In this document: positions 54,901 through 64,000 of the stretch, in pieces
Layout: each line of letters begins with the position of its first letter
Numbering within the stretch: position 1 is the first letter of the stretch
NCBI GenBank assembly: GCA_903642265.1
Contig: CAHJWN010000007.1
Span: forward strand, 1-64,000
Reading direction: 5' to 3'
From: Acidobacteriaceae bacterium
GTDB lineage: Bacteria; Acidobacteriota; Terriglobia; Terriglobales; Acidobacteriaceae
DNA length: 64,000 nt
The notes under the pieces: generated by a model
Database searches by the model: none
What the model was told of the DNA's origin: nothing
The model's input: only the letters and a program-made list of their open reading frames with translations
Program-made: the position numbers and the translations under genes

Positions 54901-57261
54901 ATGTATTTCTCCTGGAAGTTCTGTGGGGCTGCAGTAGCGGCTGGGTTGTTCCTGATTACGACCGCTCCCGCGCAGAAGTTGACGCTCGACCGCGGCAAGG
55001 CAACGGTCTTGGTTGAGCCGTATGCACCGAACGTGGTTCGGGTGACGTTGAGCTTGATTAGGGAAGAAGCACTCGCGGCTCCCGGGTACGGGATTGTTGC
55101 AAAGTCCCTGCCGCAAGGCTGGGAGACGGCAAAGGATGGGCAGAAAGATGTGTTGCGCTCCTCGCGGATGGTGGTGACAGTAACGCCGCCCCCCGGTCCA
55201 CCGGGCCACATGCCCGAGACCTCAAAGTTCTTTTCAGGATCGGCTCCTTACGTTGGTATTTCGATCAAGACGCCGCAAGGGCAGACGCTGCTCGACATGC
55301 ATGGCTGGCAGATGGCGGAGCCGAATCGCAAGGATGGCACCTACGACGTGGAGTACGACCGTCGGCCATCGGACAAGCCTTTCTACACAGTGGGTGCGAG
55401 CTTTGCTGCGCAAAAGGACGAGCACTACTACGGACTGGGCCAGAATCAGGAGGGATATCTTGACCGGCGCGGGCATGTGGTGCGATGCGCGCATGATTAC
55501 AACGCTCCCAGCGGGCAGAGTGTATGTGTGCCGTTCGTGGTCACAAACAAGGGTTATGGCTTGCTTTGGGACAATCCGGCTAAAACGACAGTTGCGTTCG
55601 GATTTAATGACTCGACCAATTGGACCTCCGACGTAGGCCAGCGAGTCTCATTCTTTGTAATTGCCGGCAAGACCTACGACGAGATCTACGAGGGCTATCG
55701 GCTGCTGACAGGCGATACCCCGATGCTGCCGAAATCAGCCTATGGATATATCCAGTGCAAGCAGCGTTACCGGAGCCAGGCAGAGATACTTGCCGTGGCC
55801 AAGGGATATCGCGACCGGCACCTGCCGATCGATGACCTGGTGATTGACTGGTTTACGTACACCAAGATGGGGCAGATGGATATGGATCCGGCCATGTGGC
55901 CCGATCCAGTGGGGATGAACAAACAACTGCATGACATGAACTTTCACGTGATGATCAGCGTCTGGCCTCGGTTCGTCCCGGGAAGCCGGTACTACGACTT
56001 GATCGAAAAGAATGACTGGTTTGAAAAGATCGCGGATGGGACGCCGACGAACGGCCTGCCGTACGACCTCGCTGGCTCGGACATCGACACGACGAACCCC
56101 GATGCAGCGAAGTGGTACTGGAACATCGTCAAGGAAAACTATGTCGCCAAGGGCTTTGACGCGTTCTGGGCAGATGAGACCGAACCAGACCTGAGCCCTG
56201 GGAACAGCTACTTCCACGTTGGCCCGGGCACGCAGTTCTTCAACGTGTATCCGCTATTTCACACGGGCGCCTTCTACAACGGCATGCGCCAGGATACGAA
56301 TCAACGGGCACTGATCCTCGCGCGCGACTCGTATCTCGGGGCGCAGCACAACGGCACGATCTTCTGGTCGTCGGACATCAGCCCGAGCTGGGATGTGCTG
56401 AAGCGACAGGTACCAACAGGGATCAACTTCGTCGCTTCGGGGTCGCCCTACTGGAGCACAGATATCGGCGGCTGGCAGGACATTGCAATGCAGCATACGC
56501 CGGAACGGACTCCGCTGATTGATCCCTCTGATGCACGGGACAATGTGGGCCACAACGATGATTATCCGGAGCTATACGTTCGATGGTTCGAGTATGGCGC
56601 GTTTCAACCGAACTTTCGCACGCATGGTGGGCGGAAATATAACGAGGTCTGGTCCTACGGGAAACAGGCAGAGCCAATCCTGGAGAAGTATCTCAAGCTG
56701 CGCTACCAACTTATGCCTTATCTCTACTCACTTGGGCACATGACACACGAGACAGGGGCGCCATTTATGCGTGGGTTGTTCATGGACTTTGGCGACGACC
56801 CGAAGGTCGCAAACATTGGCGACGAGTACATGTTCGGACCTTCGCTGCTGGTTGCACCGGTCACGGAGCAGGGAGTCACGAATCGCGAGGTGTATCTACC
56901 GGCGGGGACCGACTGGTACAACTACTGGACAAACGAGAAAGTACACGGCGGGCAATCCATTACGGTAAGCGCGCCCATAGACACCATCCCGCTCTTCGTC
57001 AAAGCTGGTTCCATCATCCCATTGGGAGCGCCGGTCGAGAGCACGAGCGAGGTGCAGCCGGTTGCCAGGATTATGGTGTATCCGGGAGCAAACGCGAGCT
57101 TCGATTTGTATAACGATGATGGAACGACCTACGCGTATGAGCATGGCAAGTTTGAAGTGTCAAAGCTGACATGGGTCGACGGAAGGTTCTCGACGTCTGG
57201 CGCGAAGTTTGTAGGCGAAGGCGCGAAAGATCTTCTGGAGGTGGTCGGAGCCCCAAGGTAG
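54901..57261 (+). CDS. GH31 alpha-xylosidase/alpha-glucosidase, exported
   Basis: 786 residues. Start at the second ATG (54901), seven bases after GAGGA; the ATG at 54895 is only one base from it. Signal peptide (MYFSWKFCGAAVAAGLFL). GH31 barrel about 240-600 with nucleophile D425 in FWADETEPD, the EPD form common in alpha-xylosidases, plus SGSPYWSTDIGGW and a C-terminal beta domain ending near FDLYNDDGTTYAYE. With GH35 and GH2 it would strip xyloglucan side chains. Alpha-glucosidase activity cannot be excluded. Confidence 0.92.
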   Translation: MYFSWKFCGAAVAAGLFLITTAPAQKLTLDRGKATVLVEPYAPNVVRVTLSLIREEALAAPGYGIVAKSLPQGWETAKDGQKDVLRSSRMVVTVTPPPGPPGHMPETSKFFSGSAPYVGISIKTPQGQTLLDMHGWQMAEPNRKDGTYDVEYDRRPSDKPFYTVGASFAAQKDEHYYGLGQNQEGYLDRRGHVVRCAHDYNAPSGQSVCVPFVVTNKGYGLLWDNPAKTTVAFGFNDSTNWTSDVGQRVSFFVIAGKTYDEIYEGYRLLTGDTPMLPKSAYGYIQCKQRYRSQAEILAVAKGYRDRHLPIDDLVIDWFTYTKMGQMDMDPAMWPDPVGMNKQLHDMNFHVMISVWPRFVPGSRYYDLIEKNDWFEKIADGTPTNGLPYDLAGSDIDTTNPDAAKWYWNIVKENYVAKGFDAFWADETEPDLSPGNSYFHVGPGTQFFNVYPLFHTGAFYNGMRQDTNQRALILARDSYLGAQHNGTIFWSSDISPSWDVLKRQVPTGINFVASGSPYWSTDIGGWQDIAMQHTPERTPLIDPSDARDNVGHNDDYPELYVRWFEYGAFQPNFRTHGGRKYNEVWSYGKQAEPILEKYLKLRYQLMPYLYSLGHMTHETGAPFMRGLFMDFGDDPKVANIGDEYMFGPSLLVAPVTEQGVTNREVYLPAGTDWYNYWTNEKVHGGQSITVSAPIDTIPLFVKAGSIIPLGAPVESTSEVQPVARIMVYPGANASFDLYNDDGTTYAYEHGKFEVSKLTWVDGRFSTSGAKFVGEGAKDLLEVVGAPR

Positions 57262-57309
57262 ATGGCCAGTTGGAGGCATCTCTCTCGTGCGTCCATTAGA
57301 ATCGCTAAG

Positions 57310-58392
57310 ATGAGCTTTCATGTTCGGCAGAAGCGGGCTATGTCACACATAGCGATAGGACAGGACGGTTTGCTGGTGACGCATCCTGCGGATATTCGTT
57401 ACCTGTCGGGCTTCACCGGGTCGGCTGGCGCGTTGGTGCTGCATGGCAAGCGGTCAACCCTCTTCACGGATGGGCGGTACACGGCGCAGGCGAAAGCCGA
57501 AGCGAAAGGAACAAAGGTCGTTATCGTGCCGAAGGGCGTGTTGGGAGCGGCGAGTGCGGCGGCGGCCGCTGCGGGGCTGAAGCACTGCGGTTTTGATGCT
57601 TCGCTAACGACAGTCGCAGCGCTCGAAGCGATGCGAAAGGCCGTTCCGGCAGGTGTGAGGAGGAGCTTTTTTCAGGCGAGTGGTCCGGTGGTGGCAGGTC
57701 TTCGCGAGGTGAAGGACGACGCCGAGATCGAGATCATGCGACGGGCGGCATTGGTGGGCTGCAGGCTATTCGACCACATGCTCGAGTTTATCCACGCCGG
57801 GTTGACGGAGATGGCGATCGCGGCGGAGTTGGAGTATGCTGCTCGGCTGGCAGGCGCGGAAGCTATGTCGTTTGAGACGATCGTTGCGAGTGGCGAGCGG
57901 TCTTCCTTGCCGCATGGTCGAGCGACAGGGTCGAAGTTGCCGAAACGAGGATTTCTAACGATGGATTTTGGAGTGGTGGTGGATGGATATTGCTCCGACA
58001 TGACCCGGACCGTGCACCTGGGGAAAGCCACCCAAGAGGAGTTCGACGTGTATCACGCAGTGCTGGAGGCGCAGGAGGCTGCGGTAGCGGCAATCTCCGA
58101 GGGCGTGATGGCCGGAGATGTGGACGAGGCAGCACGAAGTGTTTTGAGGCGGGCCAAGCTGGACAAGTACTTTACGCATTCGACCGGCCACGGCGTTGGT
58201 TTGGAGATTCATGAAGGGCCTCGCGTTGCGGCAGAGCAGAAACAAGTATTGAAACGCGGTATGGTTATTACGGTGGAACCGGGAGTCTATATTCCCGGCA
58301 AGTTTGGTGTGCGCATCGAAGACATGGTGCTGGTTACGGGTTCGGCCGGCGAGGTGCTTACGCCGAGCGTCAAGGCATGGACGCAGCTATAG
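57310..58392 (+). CDS. pepP: Xaa-Pro aminopeptidase (M24 family)
   Basis: 360 residues. The N-terminal creatinase-like domain (DGLLVTHPADIRYLSGFTGS) and the M24 catalytic domain with five metal ligands: Asp in MDFGVVVDGY, Asp in SDMTRT, His in STGHGVGLE, Glu in ITVEPGVY and Glu in VRIEDMV. I place the start at 57310, which gives a family-length N-terminus; an ATG at 57262 just after the GH31 stop has AAGG nearby and is possible. Genes accB and accC follow closely. Confidence 0.92.
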   Translation: MSFHVRQKRAMSHIAIGQDGLLVTHPADIRYLSGFTGSAGALVLHGKRSTLFTDGRYTAQAKAEAKGTKVVIVPKGVLGAASAAAAAAGLKHCGFDASLTTVAALEAMRKAVPAGVRRSFFQASGPVVAGLREVKDDAEIEIMRRAALVGCRLFDHMLEFIHAGLTEMAIAAELEYAARLAGAEAMSFETIVASGERSSLPHGRATGSKLPKRGFLTMDFGVVVDGYCSDMTRTVHLGKATQEEFDVYHAVLEAQEAAVAAISEGVMAGDVDEAARSVLRRAKLDKYFTHSTGHGVGLEIHEGPRVAAEQKQVLKRGMVITVEPGVYIPGKFGVRIEDMVLVTGSAGEVLTPSVKAWTQL

Positions 58393-58427
58393 AATTTACC
58401 GCCAAGATCGGCGAAGGAAGAGATGTG

Positions 58428-58916
58428 ATGGAAGACGAGAACAATTTCGAGAAGCTGCAGGCGCTGGTCGAGTTTCTGAAGGCGAATGGCGTTGCGGAGT
58501 ATGAGTCGGAACACGACGGTGAGAAGGTACGGATAAAGTTCGCCTCGGTAGCCGAGCCTGTTACGGCGGGATTCGATGCGTCACAACTTGCGCAGTTGCT
58601 GGGATCGCATGCGAATGTTCCTACCCCGGTAGCAGCGGTGAGTGCGGTTGCTTCTATTCCGGAACCTGAGTTGGCGCTGCATACGGTGAAGTCGCCGATT
58701 GTGGGGACATTTTATGATTCGCCGTCGCCGGGATCCGCACCATTTGTAAAGGTCGGCGATATGGTCGAGGCGGGGCAGGTGCTTTGTATCGTCGAGGCAA
58801 TGAAGCTGATGAATGAGATTGAAGCGGACGCTGCGGGAGAGATTGTTGCCCGAATTGCGGCGACTGGACAGCCGGTGGAGTATGGGCAGCCGCTATTCTC
58901 AATCAGGACGAGCTAA
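58428..58916 (+). CDS. accB: Biotin carboxyl carrier protein of acetyl-CoA carboxylase
   Basis: 162 residues from the ATG at 58428 (GGAAGAG upstream); an in-frame ATG at 58377 inside pepP is less likely. N-terminal helix FEKLQALVEFLKANG, an Ala/Pro/Val linker, then the biotinyl domain with the modified lysine K126 in EAMKLMNE. It carries CO2 for fatty acid synthesis and works with AccC, encoded 105 bases downstream. Confidence 0.95.
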   Translation: MEDENNFEKLQALVEFLKANGVAEYESEHDGEKVRIKFASVAEPVTAGFDASQLAQLLGSHANVPTPVAAVSAVASIPEPELALHTVKSPIVGTFYDSPSPGSAPFVKVGDMVEAGQVLCIVEAMKLMNEIEADAAGEIVARIAATGQPVEYGQPLFSIRTS

Positions 58917-59021
58917 CGTTCTGCGCAGGTTGACAGTGCAGTCGAGCCTCTCTCGATCTCTCCACTCGTCGCGAAGTAGGGGCACCCGGCCTTGAGAGCT
59001 GGATAATTCTGAAAGGTACAA

Positions 59022-60377
59022 ATGTTTCGTAAGGTATTGATTGCAAATCGGGGAGAGATTGCGCTGCGGGTGATCAGCGCTTGCAAGGAGATGGGGATAC
59101 GAACCGTCGCGGTGTATAGCGAGGCAGACCGGAACAGCCTGCATGTACGGTTTGCGGATGAGGCGATTTGTATTGGACCGCCACGGTCGGCAGATTCGTA
59201 CCTGAATGTGCCTGCGGTGATCTCGGCGGCGGAGATTGCGGACGTAGATGCAATCCATCCGGGGTATGGGCTGCTGAGTGAAAATGCCAACTTCGCAGAG
59301 GTTTGCAGGGCGTCGAACATCAAGTTCATCGGGCCTCCGCCAGAGGTCACACGCATGATGGGCGAGAAGTCTACGGCCCGACAGACGATGAAGAAGGCAA
59401 AGGTGCCGATCTTGCCGGGGTCAGATGGCGTGATCGCGAACGAGGGCGAGGCGCTGGAGTGGGCGCGAACGGTGGGCTATCCAGTCATCCTGAAGGCTGT
59501 CGCTGGTGGTGGTGGACGTGGGATGCGGATCTGCCGCAATGCAGCGGAGTTGCCGGCGATGTTCAACCAGGCTTCCACAGAAGCGGCCAATGCGTTCGGT
59601 AATGGCGATATGTACATGGAAAAGTTCATTGAGCGCCCGCGCCACATTGAGTTTCAAGTGCTTGCAGACGAGCATGGGAACGTGATGAGCCTCGGCGAGC
59701 GGGAATGCTCGATCCAGAGAAGACACCAGAAGCTTATCGAAGAAGCTCCATCGCTGCAGATTACTCCCAAGCTCCGCGCGGAGCTTGGAAAAACCATTGA
59801 GAAGTCGCTGAAGGAGATCGGATACTGGAACGCCGGGACAATCGAGTTCCTGATGGATGAGGATGGCAAGATCTACTTCATCGAGATGAACACGCGGGTG
59901 CAGGTGGAGCACTGCGTGACCGAAATGGTGACGGGCATCGATATCGTGAAGGCGCAATTGCGGATTGCGGCGGGAGAGAAGCTGAGCTCGATCATTACGG
60001 AGCCGGTAACGATTCGTGGGCACGCGATCGAATGCCGCATTAACGCCGAGCATCCGGAGAAGTTCACGCCGAGTGCGGGCAAGATCACGGCGTTTAACCT
60101 GCCGGGTGGCAATGGAGTCCGGGTGGATACAGCGCAGTATGCGGAGGGCGTGGTGCCGCCGTACTATGACTCGCTGATTGCGAAGCTGATCTGCCACGGT
60201 AAGGACCGCGAAGAGGCGATGAACAAGATGCAGCGGGCGCTAAGCCAATTCGTCGTACAAGGGATCCATACAACGATTCCGCTGCACCAGAAAATCTTTG
60301 CGGATGAGGAGTTTCGGTCGGGGCAGTTCGATACGAAGTTCATGGAACGATTCTTCGAGCGCCAGGCGGGGCGCTAG
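59022..60377 (+). CDS. accC: Biotin carboxylase subunit of acetyl-CoA carboxylase
   Basis: 451 residues, full length. [16 protein letters not shown] start, [14 protein letters not shown]-grasp glycine loop [24 protein letters not shown] and [12 protein letters not shown] with metal and bicarbonate-site residues. It carboxylates the biotin on AccB using ATP. A consensus TTGACA at 58930-58935 in the gap could be a -35 box, but its -10 partner is poor. Confidence 0.96.
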   Translation: MFRKVLIANRGEIALRVISACKEMGIRTVAVYSEADRNSLHVRFADEAICIGPPRSADSYLNVPAVISAAEIADVDAIHPGYGLLSENANFAEVCRASNIKFIGPPPEVTRMMGEKSTARQTMKKAKVPILPGSDGVIANEGEALEWARTVGYPVILKAVAGGGGRGMRICRNAAELPAMFNQASTEAANAFGNGDMYMEKFIERPRHIEFQVLADEHGNVMSLGERECSIQRRHQKLIEEAPSLQITPKLRAELGKTIEKSLKEIGYWNAGTIEFLMDEDGKIYFIEMNTRVQVEHCVTEMVTGIDIVKAQLRIAAGEKLSSIITEPVTIRGHAIECRINAEHPEKFTPSAGKITAFNLPGGNGVRVDTAQYAEGVVPPYYDSLIAKLICHGKDREEAMNKMQRALSQFVVQGIHTTIPLHQKIFADEEFRSGQFDTKFMERFFERQAGR

Positions 60378-60384
60378 GCGCGGC

Positions 60385-60564
60385 TCACCAGACGGCCCGC
60401 TGGTAGTGCTTTCGATTGTCTTCGTAGGCTGAGATGAGGTAGGCGAGTGCGTTGGCTTTGGCCTGCGCGACGATGATGTCATCAAAGGGATCGCGTATCC
60501 AGCCCTTTCTCAGTACTGAATGTACATTGGCTGGTATGGGCCTTATGCGAAGTTCCATTCCCAT
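60385..60564 (-). pseudogene. C-terminal remnant of a PIN-domain (VapC-like) protein
   Basis: A 59-codon minus-strand frame ends with a segment matching the last part of PIN-domain toxins: GWIRDPFDDIIVAQAKANA, a LIS/LIT-type strand, then HYQRAVW at the stop. In VapC-like proteins RDPFDxLIVAQA and the HYxxAVW end are standard, but about 80 more residues with the first catalytic acids should come before. Here an in-frame TAG lies just upstream. It overlaps the thiE start by 29 bases. No antitoxin gene is seen, so it is most likely a relic. Confidence 0.65.
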
Positions 60565-61234
60565 CTCAAAGCTCTATGCGATTGTCGACGCGGGCGTGTT
60601 AGCCGCGCATGCCTTGAATTTGAAGGAGTTTGCTGAGGAGTTGAGGGCTGGTGGAGTGACGCTGCTCCAATATCGGGATAAGGAAGGCGGCCCGCAGACG
60701 GTGCTGCGGAACGCGTCGGCAATTGCAGAGGTATTCGCGGGAGGCGAAGCCACTCTGATCCTGAATGATCGGGTTGATCTGGCAGTGCTGGCACAGTGGG
60801 ATGGAGTGCATGTCGGACAGGGGGATATATCCCCGGAGGACGCAAAAACGGTTTTTGCTTCTTTGAAGGCCTCCACATCTCAGAGTCCAGAAGTGGGGCG
60901 CCGTGCTTCTGCGCTTGGCATCGTGGGAATCTCCACGCATACAGACGAGCAGGTACTTAAAGCGAATGTCGGCATAGCAAATTATGTTGCGATAGGACCA
61001 GTGTTCTTCACCGGTACAAAGCTCGATGCGACTGCAGTGGTGGGACTCGAAGGCGTGCGGCGGGCGCGAGCGCTTACGACAAAGCCGCTGGTGGCGATTG
61101 GCGGCATTACACGGGAGAATGCGCGAAGCGTGATTGATGCGGGAGCGGATTCGGTGGCGGTGATTAGTGGACTGTTGGTCAAGGGCGAGACTGTCGAGCA
61201 GGCAGCTCGGCACTTTCTGGAAATTTTGGGGTAG
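60536..61234 (+). CDS. thiE: Thiamine-phosphate synthase
   Basis: 232 residues from the ATG at 60536 (ATG at 60545 also possible). TIM barrel with KLYAIVDAG, LLQYRDKEGG, LILNDRVDLA, GVHVGQGD, GIVGISTH, YVAIGPVFFTGTK and LVAIGGITRENA, the pyrophosphate/thiazole pocket. It joins HMP diphosphate and thiazole phosphate. No other thiamine gene is in the window. The start overlaps the PIN-like relic on the other strand. Confidence 0.93.
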   Translation: MGLMRSSIPISKLYAIVDAGVLAAHALNLKEFAEELRAGGVTLLQYRDKEGGPQTVLRNASAIAEVFAGGEATLILNDRVDLAVLAQWDGVHVGQGDISPEDAKTVFASLKASTSQSPEVGRRASALGIVGISTHTDEQVLKANVGIANYVAIGPVFFTGTKLDATAVVGLEGVRRARALTTKPLVAIGGITRENARSVIDAGADSVAVISGLLVKGETVEQAARHFLEILG

Positions 61235-61261
61235 CGGCGTTTTGCTGTAGAACAATGGAAC

Positions 61262-62824
61262 GTGACAATTCCGGTAAAGATAAAGACAGGAGCAGGTCTT
61301 CCGCTCTCGGCGGAAGTTGGCAAAGTTCCTCATTCAACCGATCCGCGTCTCGTGCAAGACATGGGGCTATTCTCTGCAACCGCGATCGTCATGGGGTCGA
61401 TGATCGGGTCGGGGATCTTTATTGTGTCGGCGGACATGTCGCGGACGCTGGGGTCGCCGGCGTTGCTGATCGCGGCGTGGCTGGTAACAGCCGCAATGAC
61501 GATCATTGGTGCGCTGAGCTACGGTGAGTTGGCGGCGATGATGCCAAAAGCAGGCGGGCAGTATGTCTATCTGCGGGAGGCGCTGGGACCGCTTTGGGGT
61601 TTCCTCTACGGGTGGACGCTCTTCCTTGTGATCCAGACAGGGACGATTGCCGCTGTGGGCGTGGCGTTTGGGAAGTTTCTAGGAGTGTTTTTCCCCTCGG
61701 TGAGCACAAAACACTGGATCTGGCATATTGGCTCGGGGAATGTGGGATTGAGCACAGCCAATCTGGTCGGCATTGGCATCATTACGCTGCTGACGTTTGC
61801 GAACACACGCGGCGTACGGCTGGGTGCGGCAGTGCAGAACGTGTTCACTTCGGCGAAGATTCTGGCGCTGGCAGCGGTGGTGCTAGTTGGAGTGCTCGCA
61901 AAGAACGCGCTTGCCGTAGCAACTAATTTCGGTGTTGGGTGGCATCGATTTTGGGTGGGATCGGGTCTGAGAACCAGCCACGCGGTGCAGGTTGGTTCTG
62001 GCGGGCCGACGGTTCTGGTGGGTGTGCTGACGGTCATTGCAGTTGTGCAGGTAGGATCCTTGTTTTCAGCGGACGCATGGAACAACGTGACCTTTACAGC
62101 GGGGGAGATCAAGAACCCTAAGCGGAATCTGCCGCTCTCGCTGGCGCTGGGTACCGGTGTGGTCCTGGCGCTCTATCTGCTTTGCAATCTTGTCTATTTG
62201 AGCGTGCTGCCGCTGGCGGGAGACGCGAATGCGTCAACGATTGCAGGGCGCGGGATCCAGTTTGCTTCCGAGGATCGGGTTGCGACCGCGGTCATGGAGG
62301 TTGTCTTCGGAAGCCTGGGCGCGAAGCTGATGGCGGGAGCGATCCTGATCTCCACTTTCGGCTGCGTGAACGGCATGCTGCTCGCCGGAGCCCGCGTTTA
62401 TTATGCGATGAGCCGCGATGGGCTGTTCTTCAAGGGCGTAGGCAAGCTGAATCCGAAGTCGAATGCGCCGGTGAACTCGCTCTGGCTGCAGTGGGCGTGG
62501 ACCTGCCTCCTGTGTCTCTCAGGGAGCTACGGGCAGTTGCTGGACTACGTGATCTTTGCGGTGCTGGTGTTTTATATTCTGACGATTATGGGTTTGTTTG
62601 TGCTGCGCCGGACGCGGCCAGACGCTCCAAGACCATACAAGGCATTCGGATATCCGGTGCTGCCGGCGCTGTATATCGTGATGGCTGCGTGGATTTGTGT
62701 TGTACTCTTGCGATACAAACCTCAGTACACATGGCCGGGATTGATCCTCGTTTTATTGGGAATTCCCGTATATCTAGTGTGGAAGCGGATGGGAACGGCC
62801 ATGACGCAAGAGCCAGGGTTTTGA
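61262..62824 (+). CDS. APC-family amino acid permease
   Basis: 520 residues, about 12 membrane helices. GTG start. Helix 1 carries the substrate-binding GSMIGSGIF break; GELAAMMPKAGGQYVYLREALG is the APC signature. It is an inner-membrane cation/amino acid transporter of the LAT/basic amino acid group. Follows thiE by 27 bases and precedes a second APC permease. Confidence 0.93.
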   Translation: MTIPVKIKTGAGLPLSAEVGKVPHSTDPRLVQDMGLFSATAIVMGSMIGSGIFIVSADMSRTLGSPALLIAAWLVTAAMTIIGALSYGELAAMMPKAGGQYVYLREALGPLWGFLYGWTLFLVIQTGTIAAVGVAFGKFLGVFFPSVSTKHWIWHIGSGNVGLSTANLVGIGIITLLTFANTRGVRLGAAVQNVFTSAKILALAAVVLVGVLAKNALAVATNFGVGWHRFWVGSGLRTSHAVQVGSGGPTVLVGVLTVIAVVQVGSLFSADAWNNVTFTAGEIKNPKRNLPLSLALGTGVVLALYLLCNLVYLSVLPLAGDANASTIAGRGIQFASEDRVATAVMEVVFGSLGAKLMAGAILISTFGCVNGMLLAGARVYYAMSRDGLFFKGVGKLNPKSNAPVNSLWLQWAWTCLLCLSGSYGQLLDYVIFAVLVFYILTIMGLFVLRRTRPDAPRPYKAFGYPVLPALYIVMAAWICVVLLRYKPQYTWPGLILVLLGIPVYLVWKRMGTAMTQEPGF

Positions 62825-62883
62825 CAACCATGCAAACGTAGTCATCTGTATAACTGTTTAGAAACAAGGGAGAATCAGGCCAC

Positions 62884-64000
62884 GATGGGCAATTTGCTTG
62901 CGAAGAAGACAATGAACTCCTTGATGGCGGAGGCCAATGAGGAGGGTTCGCAGACGCTGGAACGTTCGCTTGGACCATTCTCACTGACCGCGCTGGGCAT
63001 CGGCGCTGTGATCGGCGCCGGGATCTTTGTGCTGAGCGGACTGGGAGCGACCACCGCAGGTCCGGCCCTTATGCTGGCGTTTGTGCTTTCAGGGCTGGGA
63101 TGCGCCTTTGCGGGACTTTGCTACGCGGAGTTTGCGGCGATGATTCCGCTGGCTGGTTCGGCCTACACGTATGCGTATGCGACTTTGGGCGAAATCTTTG
63201 CATGGATCATCGGTTGGGACCTGACGCTCGAGTATGCGATGGGCGCGAGCACGGTAAGCTCGGGCTGGTCGAATACGTTTGTGGAGTTCCTGGCAATCTT
63301 TCATCTGAAATTTCCGCTCTGGCTGGCTTATGACCACTGGACAGGGCTAAAAAAGGCATTTGATATCGTGGCGCGGCAGTCAGTGCATGCGACCAATCCT
63401 GATCTGGTTCCGGGAACCAAGGGATTCAGTGATGCGCTTTCGCTACTGGTTTCGGCTCCACCAGCCGGTCTTACAGCACAGGCGCATTCGCTCTTGAATG
63501 CTCCGCATGTCTTTGGCGTGGAGATCGGATTCAACCTGCCTGCGTTTCTGATCGCGCTGCTGATTACAACAGTGCTGGTGATCGGGATCAAGGAGTCGGC
63601 AAACTTCAATGCAGGCATCGTGGTGCTGAAGGTCGCTGTAGTTTTGTTCGTGCTCGGACTTGGATCGCACTACGTGAATAGAGCCAATTGGGGTTCCGAC
63701 TGGCACACGTTCGCGCCCTTCGGCTTTGGTGGCATTGGGCTGGCAGCGGGGCTGGTGTTCTTTTCGTACATCGGCTTCGACGCGGTGTCGACAACGGCGC
63801 AGGAGGCGAAGAACCCGCAACGGGATATGCCGATCGGCATCATCGCTTCGCTGGCTATCTGTACGCTGCTTTATATTGGCGTGGCGGCGGTGCTGACAGG
63901 GATGGTTTACTGGCCGGAGATCAATATCGAAGCTCCAATCTCGCGGGCATTTCTCGATAGGAACTTGAATACGGCAGCAAACGTGATCACTGTTGGCGCG
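62884..64000 (+). CDS. APC-family amino acid permease (CAT type), 5' part; runs off right edge
   Basis: 372 residues seen, no stop by base 64000. GIGAVIGAGIFVLSG in helix 1, CYAEFAAMIPLAGSAYTYAYATLGE and SYIGFDAVSTTAQEAKNPQRD match the cationic amino acid transporter group. A loop of about 60 residues (about 150-210) between helices is longer than usual. It is distinct from the upstream permease and 59 bases from it. Confidence 0.92.

Noticed and set aside
54703-55209. Upstream extension of the GH35 frame by about 170 codons
   Set aside because: A signal peptide begins at the ATG complementary to 54700-54702, and the extension covers the GH31 start and reads as non-protein-like sequence.
62821-62854. 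TTGACA and TATAAC before the second APC permease
   Set aside because: The spacer is 22 bases and the first hexamer overlaps the end of the upstream gene; not convincing.

Overview
The window comes from a high-GC heterotrophic bacterium, most likely an acidobacterium of the class Terriglobia (Terriglobus/Granulicella/Edaphobacter type). This is inferred from the hopanoid operon, the dense set of secreted or Tat-exported glycoside hydrolases with local LacI/DeoR regulators, the metallothionein-like miniprotein and the large multi-domain sensor kinases. I see no rRNA, tRNA, CRISPR array, prophage or insertion sequence. The DNA reads as chromosomal. One PIN-domain fragment looks like a decayed gene.

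Layout. (1) 1-7071, minus strand: a receiver protein, a sensor kinase with an ethylene-receptor-like membrane domain, an ABC exporter and the N-terminal 710 residues of a cyclic beta-1,2-glucan synthase (GT84) that runs off the left edge. This looks like a regulate/make/export unit for a surface glucan. (2) 7307-16876, plus strand: recN, a 49-residue metallothionein with its own terminator, ispH, then a hopanoid operon (shc, hpnH, an unknown 148-residue protein, hpnA, hpnG and a zinc alcohol dehydrogenase). (3) 16933-21532, minus: an NtrC-type activator with a GAFTSA loop and a 1007-residue PDZ/GAF/PAS kinase. (4) 21898-24651: two alpha/beta hydrolases and an M20 peptidase. (5) 24899-33255: a glycoprotein-glycan cluster (GH92, GH125, GH29, GlcNAc-type kinase, GlmS-like deaminase, DeoR regulator).

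(6) 33252-47496 is the most unusual part. A tightly packed 13-gene plus-strand operon carries cytochrome c, DUF2165, amidase, a THI5/NMT1-like binding lipoprotein, a cytidine-deaminase-fold enzyme, an FAD oxidoreductase, a creatininase-family enzyme, a CocE/NonD hydrolase, an ABC ATPase and permease, DUF3891, an HMG-CoA-lyase-like enzyme, a thioesterase and an SDR. RidA and a formamidase-family protein diverge from it. Together these look like an import and breakdown route for a small nitrogen-containing, probably cyclic, compound. I do not recognise the whole set as a named pathway.

(7) 47566-57261: a class III aminotransferase, rpiA, then a plant-polysaccharide locus (GH2, LacI regulator, GH35, GH31). 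(8) 57310-64000: Xaa-Pro peptidase, accB, accC, a PIN-domain remnant, thiE and two tandem APC permeases, the second cut by the right edge.

All calls rest on reading the sequence and on family knowledge. No database search was run.
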